A DNA stretch of 34,632 bases from CAYOCE01 sp964402405. GTDB taxonomy: Bacteria > Pseudomonadota > Alphaproteobacteria > UBA7879. The position numbers were made by a program, and so were the translations under genes. Under the pieces are notes generated by a model, which saw only the letters and a list, made by a program, of their open reading frames with translations, was not told the origin of the DNA and made no database searches. The stretch covers positions 1-34,632 of the forward strand of contig CAYOCE010000011.1 of assembly GCA_964402405.1 (NCBI GenBank), written 5' to 3'. Each line of letters begins with the position of its first letter. Position 1 is the stretch's first letter. This document shows, piece after piece, positions 33,201 to 34,632 of the stretch.

Positions 33201-34118
33201 ATATTTTTGGGAAGAACCCCCGCTTTAAAAAGTCTTATTCTTGATTGGACTGGGGATATGACTGCAGAAGAAGTTTGGGAGGCCATTCGAGGTGTAAGCC
33301 TAGAGAATTTAGAAATAAGGCGTGTTATTAATTCATTACCTTCTTCGGACCTTCCCGCTAGTTTGTCTTCCTTGAGGGTTCGATTACAAGATGGTCCAAA
33401 CCATAGTTCTGAAATTAGTTTGAATAATCTAAGAGAGCTTGAAGCTCAATCTCTTACTTTACCAGGGGGCGCAGTTTTTCTGGAAGGTGTCCAAAATTCA
33501 GATCTTCTAAGCAGAGTTTCAGTAGTAGAAATCCAGCCTGGAGGAAGTTTAACCCGTGAAAGTCTACGATATTTTTTGACAAAAACGATTGCTTTAAAAA
33601 GGCTTACCCTTAGCTGGTCTTCTGGGTTGATGACTGGCGAAGATATTTGTCGAGCCATTCAGGATAGCGATCTAGAAAGATTAGAGGCATTGGATATTAA
33701 TCTTGTTGGCGGGGCTTGGCAGTCTTCTTATCTTCCCGTTGTATTACCTAGCACTTTATCTTCGTTAACCATCCGATTAAAGGATTATTCTGACATGATG
33801 GAGCCCTATCAAATTCTAAGAGCTAGTGGATATGATAAAGTGCTGAGAATAAAGCAAGCGGCTGGTAATAAAGGTATTCCTAGGGGACTAGCAGATTTAT
33901 TGACTTTATCTTTAAAAAGCCTATATCTTAACCTTCCACCAAGAGGTGGATCCGTAGGTGCAGTTCTTTTTGCGACAGTGCTTGCGCGACCAGATGTAGC
34001 TGTGCGTGAGGTTGTTTTCCCAGAAGGTTATCCATATTTTGATTTGATCGTTGATGCGTTGACTGGGATTCAATATGTTCCAGCTCAAGACAATGGGGTA
34101 AGGATCAGGATGGAATAA
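30201..34118 (+). CDS. Very large exported protein with F-box-like motif and LRR-like tandem repeats
   Basis: The 1305-residue product has a signal peptide (MKNIAKKFFSYITLVVFLSQSIMTQVVA, then MSAEEF). Residues 30-600 are mostly helical with no recognised domain. At 629-665 there is a good match to the eukaryotic F-box core (LPDELERMILSFLTLEEM followed by W and F positions), the element that binds Skp1 in SCF ubiquitin ligases. The rest has LRR-like strands (LEELTIRN, LSSLTVQLQD, LENLEIRR, LSSLRVRLQD) in repeats of about 123 residues. F-box followed by LRRs is the plan of substrate-recognition proteins in eukaryotes. In a likely symbiont this suggests a host-directed protein, but the signal peptide routes it to the envelope, so delivery to a host is an inference. 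No intact promoter stands out. Confidence 0.75.
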   Translation: MKNIAKKFFSYITLVVFLSQSIMTQVVAMSAEEFADKSLHAWIPVSLAEGNFKEFEAKRATDAAVADETFFDSLIQDAVASQDQEAAESPDWDKSLATLAYISQSMRDKDSENGFENFDTFFQVNIHRFDPDFQIFANQMRTFVRCVEESDKAERTRLLKAAVESGNLGQGVFLLEAFRKMKWDSFENLNAYTQDLITRMPDSPYFDPYKKALKLESQLKQHKLRWPQEGLNSEFLDAMDHSFKDLCAESHQIVDFMMGRLRFSLNLFIGWGQVYSVDPSLVRNALINSQHPIVQKRVSEALINYNLYRFGGCDVGSSRPFYEFVKNLFEGLNNKPYFILKMAEAAVRFQFHDHTVLDIDPEYLKGGLTALADSGSLEARVFRAKLNMGGDINSLFEEVKNLEPSPEKYELLPWVAGSSYTRATIDRYRAVLRELNENYPHSQKGMHILASLGDAPHLGNDQDPTDEQWRQLLDEVVQLPWVTERDSGPDRLFQHLFPAVYSHLDFTKLDPAVVKDYDDQAIRMIRHFMSVCYYSMHFRSFVALLDNDFSQLPPMSGHLSAELGYYLGDGFDYLEKLLNRQLERRNQVAEEVAEGSGAVVEEISGNKVAEAAARVVVQRKPTPNSCFGLPDELERMILSFLTLEEMQFPRSLWQMSQGFARRLEESLYHLHIDETVGRPIQNAEIFDLFPGLHSLKITRLADFSPFGLLPRSLRVIDMKNILMKHPVTGNITLWGDIFRMLDNVGVFLNTAPTILDSVRDVSELTIPQNLWQRMPRGQESRISRLSILGNGQDIPVANPRQPRVMEVPALEHLDVSTLPANQVLEVLGDLNAPNLPLLTLSENVVSMPALRDIPLLRTISILEITRGTVALTRENLESLLNKMPALKKLTLDWSGDMTAEEVWGLLPPYQLEELTIRNPVASLPINPPRTLSSLTVQLQDGENSHSQVALRGLNAPKIQPVVLPQGAISLEGVRNFRILERISEVEIVARGTPLSAKNLRIFLGRTPALKSLILDWTGDMTAEEVWEAIRGVSLENLEIRRVINSLPSSDLPASLSSLRVRLQDGPNHSSEISLNNLRELEAQSLTLPGGAVFLEGVQNSDLLSRVSVVEIQPGGSLTRESLRYFLTKTIALKRLTLSWSSGLMTGEDICRAIQDSDLERLEALDINLVGGAWQSSYLPVVLPSTLSSLTIRLKDYSDMMEPYQILRASGYDKVLRIKQAAGNKGIPRGLADLLTLSLKSLYLNLPPRGGSVGAVLFATVLARPDVAVREVVFPEGYPYFDLIVDALTGIQYVPAQDNGVRIRME
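32733..33800 (+). repeat. Intragenic repeats with an exact 369-bp period
   Basis: The LxLDW or LxLSW strand and the following MTAEEVW-type segment recur at 32871, 33240 and 33609, each 369 bp (123 codons) apart. Units 1 and 2 are close at the DNA level around this anchor (GATATGACTGCAGAAGA in both). Unit 3 is diverged and has small insertions after the anchor, so its right boundary is approximate. An older, blurred unit may precede 32733. Confidence 0.8.
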
Positions 34119-34609
34119 AGGGGCTGGAATAAACTAAAATATTTATTTTTTATTTCTATGGAGATCATCTCTTTCTCTTTGGCCTCTAATGAGAGAGAGT
34201 CTAATGGTAGTCTCTGTTTTACAGGGTCATCTGGCCCTGATTGATCATCTAGGGGGTCATCTGGCCCAGCTTCATTTGCCCCTGTTTCAAGCTTCTCTAA
34301 TTCGGCATAATTGAGGGTGTACCATTTGGTTCTGTTAGACTTGTGGGAACTATGATAGGCAGACTCCACCAATCCCTTTTCTTTCAGGTTAGAAAAGATA
34401 CGGCGTAATGTTTTATCAGACCAAAAGGGAAATTGTTCTAACCAATCTTGGTACGTATTGTAAATCCAAGGTTTATTATCAATTATTTTATTGGATTGAT
34501 TAAGCCAATAATGGAGTTGTTGTAAAACAAGGGCTTCGTTTAAGCCGAGTTTGAGCGCCAAGGTGGGTAATATTTGGAGGGGGGCTTCGTGAATTAATAG
34601 TTTGCTCAT
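34085..34609 (-). CDS. Phage- or plasmid-type winged-helix replication protein, probably truncated
   Basis: The N-terminal part (about residues 1-110) is a winged-helix domain of the kind found in phage and plasmid replication initiators: LPTLALKLGLNEALVLQQLHYWL, WIYNTYQDWLEQFPFWSDKTLRRIFSNLKEKGLV and WYTLNY. A linker holds two copies of GPDDP, encoded by GGGTCATCTGGCCC repeated at 34224-34237 and 34254-34267. Relatives usually continue for another 50-150 residues; here the frame runs into the 3' end of the LRR gene and ends in hydrophobic residues that fit nothing, so the gene seems cut at the junction. A strong AGGAGA ribosome site precedes the ATG. It may mark the edge of a mobile element lying to the right of the window. 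Confidence 0.7.
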   Translation of the reverse strand: MSKLLIHEAPLQILPTLALKLGLNEALVLQQLHYWLNQSNKIIDNKPWIYNTYQDWLEQFPFWSDKTLRRIFSNLKEKGLVESAYHSSHKSNRTKWYTLNYAELEKLETGANEAGPDDPLDDQSGPDDPVKQRLPLDSLSLEAKEKEMISIEIKNKYFSLFQPLYSILILTPLS

Positions 34610-34632
34610 GATTGTCTTCTCCTGTCAAAACG

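Overview
The window looks like a piece of a moderately AT-rich alphaproteobacterial chromosome. The main taxonomic clue is the block nuoM-nuoN-birA-coaX-rnj, a gene order characteristic of Alphaproteobacteria. Intact housekeeping genes mixed with eroded ones, many exported proteins of unknown function, and an LRR protein with an F-box-like motif suggest an intracellular, host-associated lineage. A Holosporales/Paracaedibacter-type symbiont of protists is my inference; no marker here proves it. A 100-N scaffold gap lies at 29198-29297.

Layout. (1) 60-7407, minus strand: nuoM (with a large in-frame internal deletion), nuoN, birA, two tandem coaX-like genes, rnj (RNase J) and an EamA transporter. 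The coaX pair came from a tandem duplication that also copied the tail of birA and the head of rnj; a 21-codon fossil of the rnj start survives between the copies. Both CoaX proteins have lost key active-site residues. (2) 7408-7917 is a non-coding divergent region with two hairpins in the gpsA leader. (3) 7918-15415, plus strand: gpsA, ygfZ and murI, a small outer-membrane barrel protein with its own terminator, an RMD1/DUF155 protein, an orphan tyrosine recombinase, fumC and a small ribbon-helix-helix protein. (4) 15421-21051, minus strand: mutY, a Bcr/CflA-type MFS pump, two copies of a structured repeat, bamB, a YfgM-like TPR protein that starts with TTG, and three tandem copies of a small membrane-anchored coiled-coil gene. 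Two of these copies differ at only two bases across their coding regions. (5) 21417-28959, plus strand: an exported LRR-like protein, tkt, a Cys-rich exported protein inside what is usually a tkt-gap operon, gap, a large lipoprotein and tadA. (6) The right end holds an exported coiled-coil protein broken by the gap, a 1305-residue exported protein with an F-box-like motif and LRR-like repeats of exact 369-bp period, and a phage-type winged-helix protein that converges on it.

How the genes fit together. Central metabolism (tkt, gap, fumC, gpsA), cell wall (murI), envelope assembly (bamB and the YfgM-like gene), RNA decay (rnj), tRNA editing (tadA) and DNA repair (mutY) look intact. Complex I antiporter genes and pantothenate kinase look eroded or repurposed. 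Five exported proteins of unknown function sit between core genes from 21.4 kb onward, giving this half a mosaic of core genes and possible host-interaction genes. No rRNA, tRNA, CRISPR array or complete insertion sequence was recognised.
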